Source: Marinomonas spartinae
GTDB taxonomy: Bacteria; Pseudomonadota; Gammaproteobacteria; Pseudomonadales; Marinomonadaceae
Length of the DNA: 64,000 nt
Assembly (NCBI RefSeq): GCF_900089775.1
Contig: NZ_FLOB01000008.1
Span: 94,500 to 158,499, forward strand
Direction: 5' to 3'
Of this stretch, positions 53,401 through 61,433 are shown one piece after another. A program made the position numbers and the translations under genes. The stretch's first letter is position 1; every line of letters begins with the position of its first letter. Below the pieces are notes generated by a model. That model saw only the letters and a list, made by a program, of their open reading frames with translations. It ran no database searches and was not told where the DNA came from.

Positions 53401-55949
53401 GCCCATAATCCGCCAAGGGTTGCAACAAAATGCTCACCTGAAATAGACACTTCTTTTGCCGTCGGTAATGACGCTAAAATGTCCGCAGTAAACTCTTCGT
53501 CTTCGCGTAAATGCTGTTTAGCCGCTGACTCTAAGGAACGGCCAGGGCCCACTTCCAAACAAACCAAACCATCAGGATAGTCTGCCATCAATGTTTTAAA
53601 CGCGTGCGAGAAAAGTACAGGGTTTCTTACATGACGCACCCAGTAGTCACTATTTTGAGCAAGCTCATCCGTAATCCAGTGACCATTCACGGACGATACA
53701 AATGGAATGCTAGGCGCATGAAGCGCAATGCCATCAATCACTTCTTTGAAGGCTGGCAACATTGGATCCATCATGCTGGAATGGAAGCCGTGGGAGGTAT
53801 CGAGGTGTTTACAGAAAACCCCCTCTTCTTCTAGCTCATATTGGAATGCTTTAATCGCCTCTAATTCACCAGCGATCACACATAATTCAGGGTAATTAAC
53901 GGCAGCAATATCCAAATCACTATTTGCCAAGCGTTTGCTTAATGCCTCTTCATCCATCAATACCGCCAGCATGGCCCCAGCTGGCAGCGCTTGAACCAAT
54001 TGACCACGAATAGCGACCGCTTTTAATGCGTCTTGCAAAGAGAAAACACCAGACAAGCAAGCGGCAACGTACTCACCAACACTATGGCCAATCATAACAT
54101 CGGGCTTAATTCCCCAGCTCATCCAAAGCTGTGCAAGGCTATACTCCACAACAAACAGTGAAGGTTGAGTGTATTGAGTTTCGTTGATCTTCCCTGCCAT
54201 GTCATCGTTTGCAGGGAAAATAATTTCTCTTAAATCTTGCTTTAAGATAGGGGTCAAATAATCACAACACAGATCCATTTGTTGCTTAAACACATCGTAC
54301 GTTTGGTACAGATCTGCTGCCATGTTCACGTATTGGTTACCCTGACCTGGAAACATAAATACTACAGGTCGACCACGTGACGTACTGGTTGTCGTAATTG
54401 GTGAGCTTGTTCCCAATGCCTCAATTAATGAATCTCGGTCTTTACCAACAACCGCCGTTGAAAACTCAAACTGCTTACGTCCCACTTGCATAGTATAAGC
54501 AGCATCCGCAAGATTGGTATCAGGATTAGTGGAGAGAAACTGTGCGAAACGCTTTTTCATTTCATTCAGAGCTGAACGGCTGCGAGCTGAAAAAGGAATC
54601 ACAACAGGAGAAGTATACTGCTCGCTCGGCGTAACTTCTGGTGCGGTTTCGAGAATAACACAAGCATTGGTGCCTCCTACGCCAAAAGAATTGACGAGCG
54701 CATTACTTGACTTACCCTCCTCATTAAACGCACCTGTTTCTGTATGAATAACGAAAGGACTGCCTTCAAACTCAATATTAGGGTTGGGTGAGGCAAAATG
54801 TAATGAGGCAGGTAATTTACCTGTCTTAAGCGCTAATGAAGACTTAATTAAGCTTGCGACACCCGAAGCGGCATCTGTATGGCCAATGTTTGTTTTAACC
54901 GAACCAAGACGGCAAAACTGTTCTTTATCGGTATAATTACGGAATGTTTGTGACAAGGACGAAAACTCAATCGGATCTCCCAGCGCTGTAGCAGTACCGT
55001 GAGCCTCGACAAAACGGATATTTTCCACATCAATGTCTGAGTTTTTAATGGCCTGTTTAGCAACACTAACCTGCCCTTCAATACCAGGCGCAGTAAAGCC
55101 CGCTTTTAAACTGCCATCATTATTAATCGCACCGCCTTTAATAACAGAATAAATATGATCTCCATCTCGCACCGCATCCGTTAGGCGTTTTAACAAGACA
55201 ACGCCCACACCACGACTAAAGACCGTACCATTGGCTCTTGAGTCAAAAGCGTAGCAACGACCATCAGCGGATTCCATGCCGCCTTCCATGTATCTATAGC
55301 CTTGGCGCTCTGGCGTATCCACAGAAACACCACCGGCGACGATTAAATCACTTTCACCACTGAGTAAGCTGTTGACCCCCATCACAACAGCCACTAATGC
55401 TGTTGAACAAGCCGTTTGAACATTGACACTCGGTCCCTTCAGATTCAACTTATAAGAGACACGAGTAGTAACATAATCCTTATCATTATTCGTAACGACT
55501 GATGCGCCACTAGCAAACTGGCTGACACTGGGATGTGACTGTACTTTATTAAGGTGCCAAGCCGTTCCTGTACCGCCAAATACCCCGACTTTGCCGGGAT
55601 ATGTGGAAGGCACGTAGCCAGCATCTTCAAAAGCATGCCAACTTGTTTCTAAGAAAATCCGGTGCTGAGGGTCGGTAATTTCAGCATCCCGGGGGGTAAA
55701 GTCAAAAAAGTGTGCATCAAAATCTTGCGCTTGGCCAATAATACCGCGACGGGGAATATAATTTGGCGAAGCAATCAGCTCCTCATCAATACCTGATTCA
55801 CGAAGTTCTTCATCCGTAAATGTACTGATTGTCTCAAGTCCTTCAGAAAGATTATGCCAAAAAGACGTAATGTCTTCTGCCCCAGGAAAGCGACCGGACA
55901 TCCCTATGATCGCGATATCCCTATCACGTAATGTATTTTTCCCTTTCAT
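50448..55949 (-). CDS. Type I modular PKS, KS-AT-KR-DH-ACP
   Basis: An 1833-residue polyketide synthase. The ATG at 55949 is chosen because AAGAGGTG lies about 7 bases upstream, although the frame extends to 56006. Ketosynthase 10-435 has C181 (VQTACSTA), H317 (EAHGTAT) and H357 (NIGHTDAASG). Acyltransferase 530-850 has S623 (GHSVGEYVAAC) and HGFH at 720-723, the malonyl-type pattern. Ketoreductase about 1160-1385 has TGGLGGLG and catalytic Y1324 (DYCSGNAF). A hot-dog dehydratase-like region follows, with H1412 (DEHRLSEQPTLVG) and D1584 (HPALVDA). The carrier serine is 1786 (LGGNS). KR before DH is unusual. It extends the amino acid on the upstream carrier protein by one malonyl unit. Confidence 0.94.
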   Translation of the reverse strand: MKGKNTLRDRDIAIIGMSGRFPGAEDITSFWHNLSEGLETISTFTDEELRESGIDEELIASPNYIPRRGIIGQAQDFDAHFFDFTPRDAEITDPQHRIFLETSWHAFEDAGYVPSTYPGKVGVFGGTGTAWHLNKVQSHPSVSQFASGASVVTNNDKDYVTTRVSYKLNLKGPSVNVQTACSTALVAVVMGVNSLLSGESDLIVAGGVSVDTPERQGYRYMEGGMESADGRCYAFDSRANGTVFSRGVGVVLLKRLTDAVRDGDHIYSVIKGGAINNDGSLKAGFTAPGIEGQVSVAKQAIKNSDIDVENIRFVEAHGTATALGDPIEFSSLSQTFRNYTDKEQFCRLGSVKTNIGHTDAASGVASLIKSSLALKTGKLPASLHFASPNPNIEFEGSPFVIHTETGAFNEEGKSSNALVNSFGVGGTNACVILETAPEVTPSEQYTSPVVIPFSARSRSALNEMKKRFAQFLSTNPDTNLADAAYTMQVGRKQFEFSTAVVGKDRDSLIEALGTSSPITTTSTSRGRPVVFMFPGQGNQYVNMAADLYQTYDVFKQQMDLCCDYLTPILKQDLREIIFPANDDMAGKINETQYTQPSLFVVEYSLAQLWMSWGIKPDVMIGHSVGEYVAACLSGVFSLQDALKAVAIRGQLVQALPAGAMLAVLMDEEALSKRLANSDLDIAAVNYPELCVIAGELEAIKAFQYELEEEGVFCKHLDTSHGFHSSMMDPMLPAFKEVIDGIALHAPSIPFVSSVNGHWITDELAQNSDYWVRHVRNPVLFSHAFKTLMADYPDGLVCLEVGPGRSLESAAKQHLREDEEFTADILASLPTAKEVSISGEHFVATLGGLWACGVAVDWAAFYGGQERRRISLPGYPFERKTFKLPESKQVSHSSAVDEQALKRKKDDIADWFYMPAWKRTVPAEFLASKRHNSENSCWVLFVDEYGVANELNRQLSDAGHQVVLVFKGDSYQVDVLSTGKASSFIINPSSRDDYIRVLRTVKEFEADSVRVVHLWNLSPDNEAVDIEGYRTRELDSFYSPLYLQQALVNEDVLKNMHLVLVGNNIFSIAGEKVSSPEKALLVGPGRVFNNEYGEVQCHLVDIDWPMKADWSIEKAAHCLIAEGKIENHGELVAYRGACRFQEDYQPVKVSQDIPGLPANFKDDGVYLITGGLGGLGLLVAEHIADTCNATLVLTYRSSLPPRDQWHTWIKEHPVDDTMSTKLAGILHLESKGNKVDLVEVDVCDYQGMSDLFASYYHVDGIFHTAGIAGGGIIPLKTDEDCASVLDSKVKGALLLDELTKDSQPDFLILFSSITSLVGDSARIDYCSGNAFLDAFAHYRNQSRSGRTVAINWGKWGDVGMAFKYIKELDEKDGKNQISKDSSGSLLQLFNRQGMEEEYVVNLAVNEDWVIDEHRLSEQPTLVGTTILSLLNSLITEFKPQETLQVKSLLLTKPVIYHHAWPRQLHLFVKAEGAGYSFSLRSRGVRDIQWDEHAIGSIGNKQEAVSDKVGSLEAIRGRCTTQLPVEPLSLEYKNALTGEAFLSLSERWNCVQEVCKGKDEWLIHKNLSREFQEDFSRYPYHPALVDAVSIRCINDITQGNFLPISYGNISFLSPLDVDCYAHIRMKQPYRDEDNTIMVDVVFLSAENKPLLVLENYTLVKMSENNQVDGDSAVQNAPVKLDLADRDILFYEGLDALKRQLSHLEFEQLFVLTSDLNQLVVEGRPEYEEDEVATQEAQVSSGHTRPELTVEYVAPENDIEQEIASVWQSVLGISGIGVNDNFVELGGNSLLAVQVVSKVSAKFEVGIRVDLFYKNQTIKGLSEQVFDAFESVLLED

Positions 55950-56029
55950 TATTACACCTCTTGGTTTTTTATTGTTTAAACATTCATCCAGAATATTCAC
56001 ACACATTTTCTAAAACATAAAAAATGACA

Positions 56030-56296
56030 TTATTTCGTCATCACCTTTGAATATTTCTTATAAATATTATGACTTAATGACTCGATTGTAGGATATTGAA
56101 ACAATTCTACTATGGTAATAGGCATATTAAATTGTTTCTTCAATTCTCTATGTACTTTTGTCATTAATAATGAATTCCCTCCGGCCTCAAAAAAACTTTC
56201 ATTAGCCGAAATTTTTTTCGATCCCAAAGTTGTTTTCCAAATAGAAGACACTTTATTTTCAATATCTAACTGTGTTAACAATGATGTATTTTGCAT
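56030..56296 (-). CDS. Free-standing peptidyl/acyl carrier protein
   Basis: An 88-residue carrier protein with phosphopantetheine serine 42 in AGGNSLLMTKVHREL, preceded by the usual IENKVSSIWKTTLG helix. The AGGNS form and helix spacing look like an NRPS carrier domain rather than a fatty-acid ACP. AAGGATG lies upstream of the ATG. It sits between the free-standing adenylation gene and the PKS, so it probably holds the amino acid activated by the former, receives the acyl chain from the C domain of the A-T-C protein, and hands it to the PKS ketosynthase (inference). Confidence 0.92.
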   Translation of the reverse strand: MQNTSLLTQLDIENKVSSIWKTTLGSKKISANESFFEAGGNSLLMTKVHRELKKQFNMPITIVELFQYPTIESLSHNIYKKYSKVMTK

Positions 56297-56313
56297 ATAG
56301 TTGCATCCTTTAA

Positions 56314-57807
56314 TTAAATCAAGCTCAGTGCATTTTTATTAATTTTTCCATTAGGAAGCGTAGGCAAACTATCAAATGAGTAATAACGAGACGGCTGCAT
56401 ATAATAAGGCAGCACTTTCGCCAAGGCTTCTTTAATAGTTTGTAAATCATCAATATCTTTATTCGTAGGCGTATAAAATGCCTTCAAATAAGGAGAGGTT
56501 TTATTCGTGTCGTCCACAATAACCGCAGCCAGCGAAATATTTGGCAGGGCTTGAAGCTGTGCTTCAATTTCAGTCAACTCAATTCTATGACCGCGTAATT
56601 TGACTTGGTAATCTGCTCGACCATGAAATAACAGTACGCCATCCTCTCGCATACTAACCAAATCCCCTGTGCGGTACATTTTTTGACGAGGGTCTTGAGC
56701 AAAAGGGTTGGGGAGAAAACGCTCTTCCGTCAGCTCTTGCTGACCAATATAACCTTTTGCCAATGTATCCCCAGCGAGATATAGCTCCCCACACTCTCCT
56801 ATAGCGACTTCCTGAAGATTGTCATCCAAAAGGTAAATCTGAGCATAGGGAACGGGTTTACCAATAGGCACCATGGTTTCATTAAGATTAGGCAAACAGC
56901 GCCAGTGACAGGAGAATATCGTGGCTTCGGTCGGCCCATATAAATTATGAATCTTACCGGAAAATTGGGCAGCCAATTCGTCCACTAAGCGCTGTGATAA
57001 TGCCTCCCCCCCAGAAAAAATATGTTCAAGTGAAGAACATTGTTGGAGGATATTGCTATCAACAAGGGTTCGTAGCGAAGTAGGAACAAACTGTGCCATG
57101 GTCACCTGATGTCGACGAACGGATTCCACCAGTAGAACAGGGTCGTATTTGGTTTCCTCTGCAATCAGCACACAACTCCCACCAGAAATTAACGGCAAGA
57201 AAATTTCCCAAACAGACACATCAAAACTGATTGTTGATAAATTCAATATCCGACTGTTTTCAGACAGCTCAAACTCGCTCTTCATCCACAATAAATAATT
57301 GACCACTGTCCGATGGGAAAGCATCACCCCTTTGGGATTACCAGAAGAACCCGAAGTAAAAATCACATAACACATGGCATCCTCATCGAGATAAGACAAG
57401 GTTGGCGCCACGGGCAATGTAAAATCGACTTGATTGACGTCCAAACGTAGACAATCGCTATTCAGCCAATCCATCTCCTCAAAATTATCACTTACAACGA
57501 GTGTCGTATTAGCGCGATTCACCATATAGGCTAAACGTTCTTCAGGATAATAAGGATCAAGTGGAAGGTAGCAGGCACCGGCTTTTAAAATCCCCAATAA
57601 CACCGCAACTAAATTTTCGCCTCGGTTCATGTATACGCCAATCACATCGCCACTTTGAATACCACCATTTATTAATATTTGACTAATAATATTGGCGCGT
57701 TGATCCAGTTGACGATAGGTCATGCTTCCACTATCACTCCGTAAAGCAATAGCATCTGGCGTATTATTTTTTTGCTCGACAAAATAATGATGAATTAACT
57801 TTAACAT
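56314..57807 (-). CDS. Free-standing NRPS adenylation enzyme
   Basis: A 497-residue adenylation domain with no carrier domain attached. Core motifs are FTSGSSGNPKG (150-160), SFDVSVWE (195-201, with the canonical Asp196), NLYGPTEAT, YRTGDLVSM and the C-terminal LPNGKINKNAL lysine. By-eye specificity code D-V-W-Q-F-G-L-I-F-K; it has the Asp for an alpha-amino group and a polar-type pocket somewhat like reported Gln/Glu codes, but I do not assign a substrate. It should load the 88-residue carrier protein encoded 17 bases downstream. AAGGAA precedes the ATG. Confidence 0.92.
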   Translation of the reverse strand: MLKLIHHYFVEQKNNTPDAIALRSDSGSMTYRQLDQRANIISQILINGGIQSGDVIGVYMNRGENLVAVLLGILKAGACYLPLDPYYPEERLAYMVNRANTTLVVSDNFEEMDWLNSDCLRLDVNQVDFTLPVAPTLSYLDEDAMCYVIFTSGSSGNPKGVMLSHRTVVNYLLWMKSEFELSENSRILNLSTISFDVSVWEIFLPLISGGSCVLIAEETKYDPVLLVESVRRHQVTMAQFVPTSLRTLVDSNILQQCSSLEHIFSGGEALSQRLVDELAAQFSGKIHNLYGPTEATIFSCHWRCLPNLNETMVPIGKPVPYAQIYLLDDNLQEVAIGECGELYLAGDTLAKGYIGQQELTEERFLPNPFAQDPRQKMYRTGDLVSMREDGVLLFHGRADYQVKLRGHRIELTEIEAQLQALPNISLAAVIVDDTNKTSPYLKAFYTPTNKDIDDLQTIKEALAKVLPYYMQPSRYYSFDSLPTLPNGKINKNALSLI

Positions 57808-57870
57808 TCCTATCCATTCCTTTTGATAGATTTGCTAGGAGTAACTAACTATAAAATTTCAATAAAAAAC

Positions 57871-60800
57871 TTACATCCCTAATAAGCTAGAAATCAGCTG
57901 CAAATAGCACTGTGCAAACCGAGACATTTGTTCTTTGGTAAAGGTGCTATTTTCATAATCAAAATTCAAAACAAACTCAGGGCAATCGTCGACAGTAAGA
58001 ATTAAGTCACATCGCCCAAATTGCTCAACAATATGAGTCACATTAAATTCACATTGATCAATTTTAACGGTAGAAATCACATCATTAAGAAAATTAAAAA
58101 TGACGGGGGAATGAAGCCTGTCAGCCCAACCTTTTTTTCGCAGCTCAGTTGATAACATTTGATATGGAACCATTTGATTTTCCAACATGTTATACAGTTT
58201 TTTACTGCTCGCCTCTAATTGCATCACGACATTACTTGTATCTTCGACTGACTCGAAGTACGTCATCATATTGACAAAACAACCAATTTGATTATTTCCT
58301 TGAAGCAAGGCTCGGTTTGATACTGGCAGACCAATCGTTGTCTTTTTATAAGGAGTCTCACGATTAAGAGCCAAATTAAATAACGTTAAAAGCAGTACAT
58401 AAGCAGTGGTATTCTTTTGATGGGCAAAATGACGAATCGCTTGACTGAATGAGTCGGTCAGTGTGATAGATAACCCTTGTCCAGAAGGAGCCGCTTTCAT
58501 TTCAAAAGCTGAGGCATCCGCCCCTCTCCCTAAGTAGCCTTCTAACGTTGTCAACCAAAAGCGCCATTCCTCCTGGTCAACCAACTTATCACTATGACAT
58601 GGCTGTGTTTTTTGCCATTTAACATAGGGAGCATATTGATGGTAAACCTCACTGGCGAAGCTGTAATCTCCCGCGATAAAAGCTCGGTACGCCTGAGTAA
58701 ATTGATCAAAAAACAAACCAATTGAATCATGGTCGAATACTGAGTGATGCACACGACAAATCAGCATATAGACATTTTTAGGAAACATTAATATGGCAAG
58801 GCTAATCGCTGGCGTATTTTCCAGATCAATATCAGGCAAATCAGCTAACGCCAACAAGTCTTGATGGCTCAAATGATCACTACTCATCCCCATAGACTGA
58901 AAATCACGCTTGGCGATATGAATAGCCTCTGTCGCAATACCGCCCTCTTTAACTGTAAAATGATCAAGATCAAACTGAGAGCGCAATACAGGATTGCTTT
59001 CCAATACCCGTTTTACACTCCACTCAATTCCTTGAATATCCGCTTTACCTTGAGCACGAATAAGAAAAGCGGGGTGATAAGCTTTCGGCTGTGAGCTGGT
59101 CTGCTCAAGCGCCAAAAAATAAGACTGTTGCGAAGAAAGCTCAGAAAAATCCTCTGCTGGAATAGTGAGTGACTCAGTAAACATCTGACTCGCCATATCT
59201 TCGTCATCGATATAGTAAGGTACGACCATTGCCAGTTTGCGTGGTGTGGTGTTATGAAAAAACAAACTAAAATCAATATTGCTGTACAAGCGCTGACGAA
59301 TTAAGGTGCGAGCCCGCATGGCATGTAATGAATTACCACCTAAATCAAAAAAATCATCCTCAGCACCTAAGTTACAGAAACCTAACACTTCTTGCCAAAT
59401 ATCAATAAGCTCTTGCTCAAGGTCATTGGCGGCAGGTTGAAAAATGGTATCTAAATCAGGTCGAACGGGGGCTGGAGAAGGTAATCGATTGCGATCAAGC
59501 TTACCATTTGGTAACTTTGGAAACGCATCAAGACATATAAATTGTGAGGGGATCATCGCCCCCGGACATCTTTCTAACATGAAAGATCGAAGCTCATTCA
59601 CTTTAACATGCTCCCTGCACAGCAGATAAGCAATCAACCCCATGTCTGTGAACAAAACCACCGCATTGGACACATTAGGATGCTGACGTAAGTTCTCTTC
59701 AATATCAGCAAGCTCTATACGCACACCATTGACCTTGACCTGATTGTCTTGTCGTCCTAAATAGAGCAATTCGCCATGATGATTAAATTGTCCTAGATCC
59801 CCTGTGCGGTATGCTTTTTGCTGCTGGTGGAGGAAAAAGTGTTTTGCCGTTAACAATGGTTGATTACTATAACCATAAGCGACCCCAGGCCCTGAAACAC
59901 ATATTTCGCCAACCTCACCATCACCAACCAGTAGACCCTGTTTATCCAACAGAAAAATATGACTCCCTTCGATAGCATGACCTAGTGTAACCGGCGTACC
60001 TTGCTCCAATTCAGAGAAAGAGCAATTCGCGACCGTTTCTGTAGGGCCATATAGATTAAACAAACGTACATTATCGACTTCTGCAAAGGTACGCTCCTTT
60101 AACACTTCAGGTACCGCTTCTCCTGACAAAAACAAGGTTTTTGGTAATACAACATCCCTATCAAGAGATTGTTTATAATCTAATAGCTCACTCCAAATAG
60201 TGGGCACGCAATATAAAGCAGCATTTGGCTTATCTTGATACCATTCTAATAGCGCTTCAGGTTGATTAAGTATCCCTGCGGGAAGAATATGTAACGTATC
60301 GCCCCTTAGCAGCGGTGTAAAAAGCTGAGTTAACGAAGCCGCAAAACTTAGTGATGATGTAAGAGGTAAAATAGCTTCTGTTTTAGTCCACAAATGAGTG
60401 TTAAACCAATGAAGATAATAAGATAAGCTACTGTGTTCAACTTCTACTCCTTTAGGTCTGCCCGTTGATCCAGAGGTATAGAGAGTATACGCAATGGGGT
60501 TCTCCTCAGAGTCAATGACAGGTCGATCACTCAAACCATTTGATAAATCAATATCATCCATTATCAAAACAGAGGTCGTTTCTGCCAGCACATTGTATTG
60601 TTCGAATAAGCGGCGAGAGGTAATAGTTAGACAAGCCTGTGAGTCATCCAAAATTTGCTGAATACGTCTGACTGGTAAAAAGGATGACAGCGGAACATAG
60701 CTTAGCCCAGCCTTCATAATGGCTAGAATAACGACAGGGAGAAACAAGCTAGGCTCAAGAAAAACCGCTATATTTTTTGCATCCGAGCCTTTATTAAAAT

Positions 60801-60972
60801 CTAATTTTTTCGCTGTTTTTATATTAATAATTAAATAATTAGCAAGTCGATTAGAGTAGTATTCAAGCTCAGAAAAGGACAAATTTTCACCTTGAAAAAG
60901 GACGGCCTCTTTTGTGGGATTTAAAACCGATTGTTTTGAGATATCATTAAACACTTGATCTTTTTTAAACAT
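57871..60972 (-). CDS. Starter NRPS, A-T-C
   Basis: A 1033-residue protein, first gene of the biosynthetic operon, with AAGGAG 7 bases before the ATG. The adenylation domain (20-500) has LYTSGSTGRPKG, YGPTE 309-313 and LPNGKLDRNRL. Its substrate block reads S-F-A-A-S-L-T-Q (209-216), with Ala211 where the amino-group-binding Asp is expected; by-eye code A-A-T-Y-F-S-L-A-N-K. The carrier domain has serine 548 (LGGNS). The condensation domain (610-1033) has HHSVFDH at 742-748 in place of the usual HHxxxDG. It probably activates a starter acid that lacks a normal alpha-amino group and joins it to the residue on the 88-residue carrier protein. Confidence 0.94.
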   Translation of the reverse strand: MFKKDQVFNDISKQSVLNPTKEAVLFQGENLSFSELEYYSNRLANYLIINIKTAKKLDFNKGSDAKNIAVFLEPSLFLPVVILAIMKAGLSYVPLSSFLPVRRIQQILDDSQACLTITSRRLFEQYNVLAETTSVLIMDDIDLSNGLSDRPVIDSEENPIAYTLYTSGSTGRPKGVEVEHSSLSYYLHWFNTHLWTKTEAILPLTSSLSFAASLTQLFTPLLRGDTLHILPAGILNQPEALLEWYQDKPNAALYCVPTIWSELLDYKQSLDRDVVLPKTLFLSGEAVPEVLKERTFAEVDNVRLFNLYGPTETVANCSFSELEQGTPVTLGHAIEGSHIFLLDKQGLLVGDGEVGEICVSGPGVAYGYSNQPLLTAKHFFLHQQQKAYRTGDLGQFNHHGELLYLGRQDNQVKVNGVRIELADIEENLRQHPNVSNAVVLFTDMGLIAYLLCREHVKVNELRSFMLERCPGAMIPSQFICLDAFPKLPNGKLDRNRLPSPAPVRPDLDTIFQPAANDLEQELIDIWQEVLGFCNLGAEDDFFDLGGNSLHAMRARTLIRQRLYSNIDFSLFFHNTTPRKLAMVVPYYIDDEDMASQMFTESLTIPAEDFSELSSQQSYFLALEQTSSQPKAYHPAFLIRAQGKADIQGIEWSVKRVLESNPVLRSQFDLDHFTVKEGGIATEAIHIAKRDFQSMGMSSDHLSHQDLLALADLPDIDLENTPAISLAILMFPKNVYMLICRVHHSVFDHDSIGLFFDQFTQAYRAFIAGDYSFASEVYHQYAPYVKWQKTQPCHSDKLVDQEEWRFWLTTLEGYLGRGADASAFEMKAAPSGQGLSITLTDSFSQAIRHFAHQKNTTAYVLLLTLFNLALNRETPYKKTTIGLPVSNRALLQGNNQIGCFVNMMTYFESVEDTSNVVMQLEASSKKLYNMLENQMVPYQMLSTELRKKGWADRLHSPVIFNFLNDVISTVKIDQCEFNVTHIVEQFGRCDLILTVDDCPEFVLNFDYENSTFTKEQMSRFAQCYLQLISSLLGM

Positions 60973-61433
60973 AAAAATCTCCTTGATTCATCGGCTTATC
61001 AAATAATAAAAAGCCAATCGACTGCTCCATAAATCGACCATACACATAAAATTACAATGCAATACTTAAGATTTAATTAAGAATTCTTAAGTATGAAAAT
61101 AAAATTAAAAATTTATGAAACCAGAAAGAAGCGAAGAATAAAGCAAGAAGAAAAAACAAATAATAAAAATTTATTATGGTAATAGAAAAAATAAAACCAA
61201 TAAAAACAACATCTTAACTATAAATAAATCAATAAATAAAACTAACAAATACAATTAAATCACTAAACTGTTTATTATATAAACATTCAACCATAAAAAC
61301 TATAAACACAAAAAGCATTAAATATTTCGCAAATTAGATGACCTAAATCATACCATCTTAATAAAAATTTAAGTTTTCTCTAATAATATTGCCCCCTTAA
61401 AAAAATTTAAAGTTGATAAAACAGGATGGTTTT
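60973..61433. promoter_or_regulatory. Very AT-rich divergent control region with a 10-bp dyad
   Basis: This 461-base gap between the starter NRPS gene and the methyltransferase gene has no supported gene. It is far more AT-rich than its surroundings and strongly A-biased on the plus strand. ATACTTAAGA (61062-61071) and TCTTAAGTAT (61085-61094) form a perfect 10-bp dyad with a 13-base spacer, about 90 bases upstream of the NRPS start. GGCTT (60993-60997) and AAGCC (61011-61015) make a small leader stem. I cannot fix the promoters with confidence. Such AT-rich gaps are typical H-NS targets (inference). Confidence 0.6.

Noticed and set aside
55950..56006. Upstream start of the PKS
   Set aside because: The extra residues are not typical for a KS N-terminus, and the ATG at 55949 has a good AAGAGGTG site.
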